From: Rostratula benghalensis
Lineage: Eukaryota > Chordata > Aves > Charadriiformes > Rostratulidae
Direction of reading: 5' to 3'
Assembly (NCBI GenBank): GCA_013399305.1
Contig: VXAI01000160.1
Coordinates: 1,732,399-1,796,398, forward strand
DNA length: 64,000 nt
Part shown: one piece after another, positions 63,606 to 64,000 of the stretch
Numbering within the stretch: the first letter of the stretch is position 1
Layout of the letters: each line of letters opens with the position of its first letter
Program-made: the position numbers and the translations under genes
The notes under the pieces: generated by a model
Seen by the model: only the letters and a program-made list of their open reading frames with translations
Database searches by the model: none
What the model was told of the DNA's origin: nothing

Positions 63606-64000
63606 GACACAAGACACAAGACACATCACTAAGTTTGGTGTGTTTGAATAAGTCAGCTTCTTGGACTGATCATGGGTTCGATCAATTAATTGGTCAAGTA
63701 TTCTCTGTAGACCTGAAGTCTCATTTTGATGAAAGAACCCCAGCTTTCAGCACCTGTTGTAAGAACTGGACGAAGTATTGCTGGTCAGTTTATCAAACCT
63801 AGCCCTAGCCTCAGTAAGAGAACACCTGCCACCTCTCCTTTTTCAAAGGACAATTAAAACCTGTAAAAAATGGTTCAAACAGTCAAACCTTGCCTATTGG
63901 AGAGACAGTGCCATCTATTTTCCCCTGGACTCTCTATCCAAGAGCAGAATATGGTCTCAAGCAGTACTAGCCTTCAGAGGTAGGAAGTGTTAGAAAGCTG
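63606..64000. other. Noncoding DNA to window end
   Basis: A short ACAAGACAC direct repeat (63607-63625) marks the end of the CR1 fragment. The 71-codon frame at 63778-63993 has no recognisable family. Nothing else is seen. Confidence 0.5.

Noticed and set aside
63188..63619. 143-codon minus-strand frame
   Set aside because: It is the complement of the CR1 reverse-transcriptase sequence, which reads sensibly on the plus strand.
63672..63690. GGGTTCGATCAA, resembling a tRNA T-loop/B box
   Set aside because: The closing CC and acceptor-stem pairing are absent, and no A box lies upstream at the right distance.
1..64000. Endogenous retrovirus or other viral remnants, CRISPR arrays, rRNA
   Set aside because: I found no paired LTR-like direct repeats, no viral protein motifs, no regularly spaced repeats with unique spacers and no rRNA sequence. 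The reverse-transcriptase motifs seen are of the CR1 LINE type.

Overview
The window looks like noncoding vertebrate chromosome, most likely from a bird (or a close archosaur). The recognisable repeats are CR1 retrotransposon pieces. Three of them keep the 3' end whose octamer, on the minus strand, reads ATTCTATG. There are also short relics of old DNA transposons and a MIR-like SINE. Interspersed repeat content is low, sequence is AT-rich with many A/T homopolymers, and a 544-base N gap marks a draft assembly. There are no operons, rRNA, tRNA or CRISPR arrays, and I recognise no host protein-coding exon. The open frames outside CR1 and the gap are all short (162 codons at most), low in complexity or cysteine/phenylalanine-rich, and resemble no family I know. 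The window is therefore intergenic (gene desert) or deep intronic. The sequence alone cannot say which. Layout: 1-3840 is unique AT-rich DNA with one splice-site-like pair near 3137-3201. A short hAT-like MITE with a degenerate target duplication lies at 3841-4013. Two perfect short hairpins lie near 5.5-5.8 kb and a MIR-like SINE at about 6560-6700. A candidate conserved block is at about 8460-8680. A degenerate DNA-transposon-like segment covers about 10195-10500. The N gap with purine-rich edges is 10957-11500. A long foldback element lies at 14221-14421. A strongly decayed CR1/L3-type LINE on the plus strand covers about 24545-25765. From 29.5 to 44.7 kb there are several CR1 pieces: minus-strand 3' ends at 29560-29872, 35971-36256 and 44388-44668, decayed minus-strand reverse-transcriptase relics at about 30490-31160 and possibly 40100-40560, and a plus-strand internally deleted fragment at about 34180-34408. 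Small palindrome-derived repeat scraps lie near 16.5, 47.7, 50.6 and 53.4 kb. A degenerate periodic array lies at 59105-59270. The window ends with a plus-strand CR1 ORF2 fragment at 62720-63605, broken by frameshifts and an internal deletion. No set of genes works together here. The only protein-coding ancestry I can support is CR1 ORF2 (endonuclease/reverse transcriptase), and every copy is dead. I found no evidence of an undescribed biological system. The most useful leads are the ancient repeat relics, some of which could be exapted, and the few blocks worth a conservation test.
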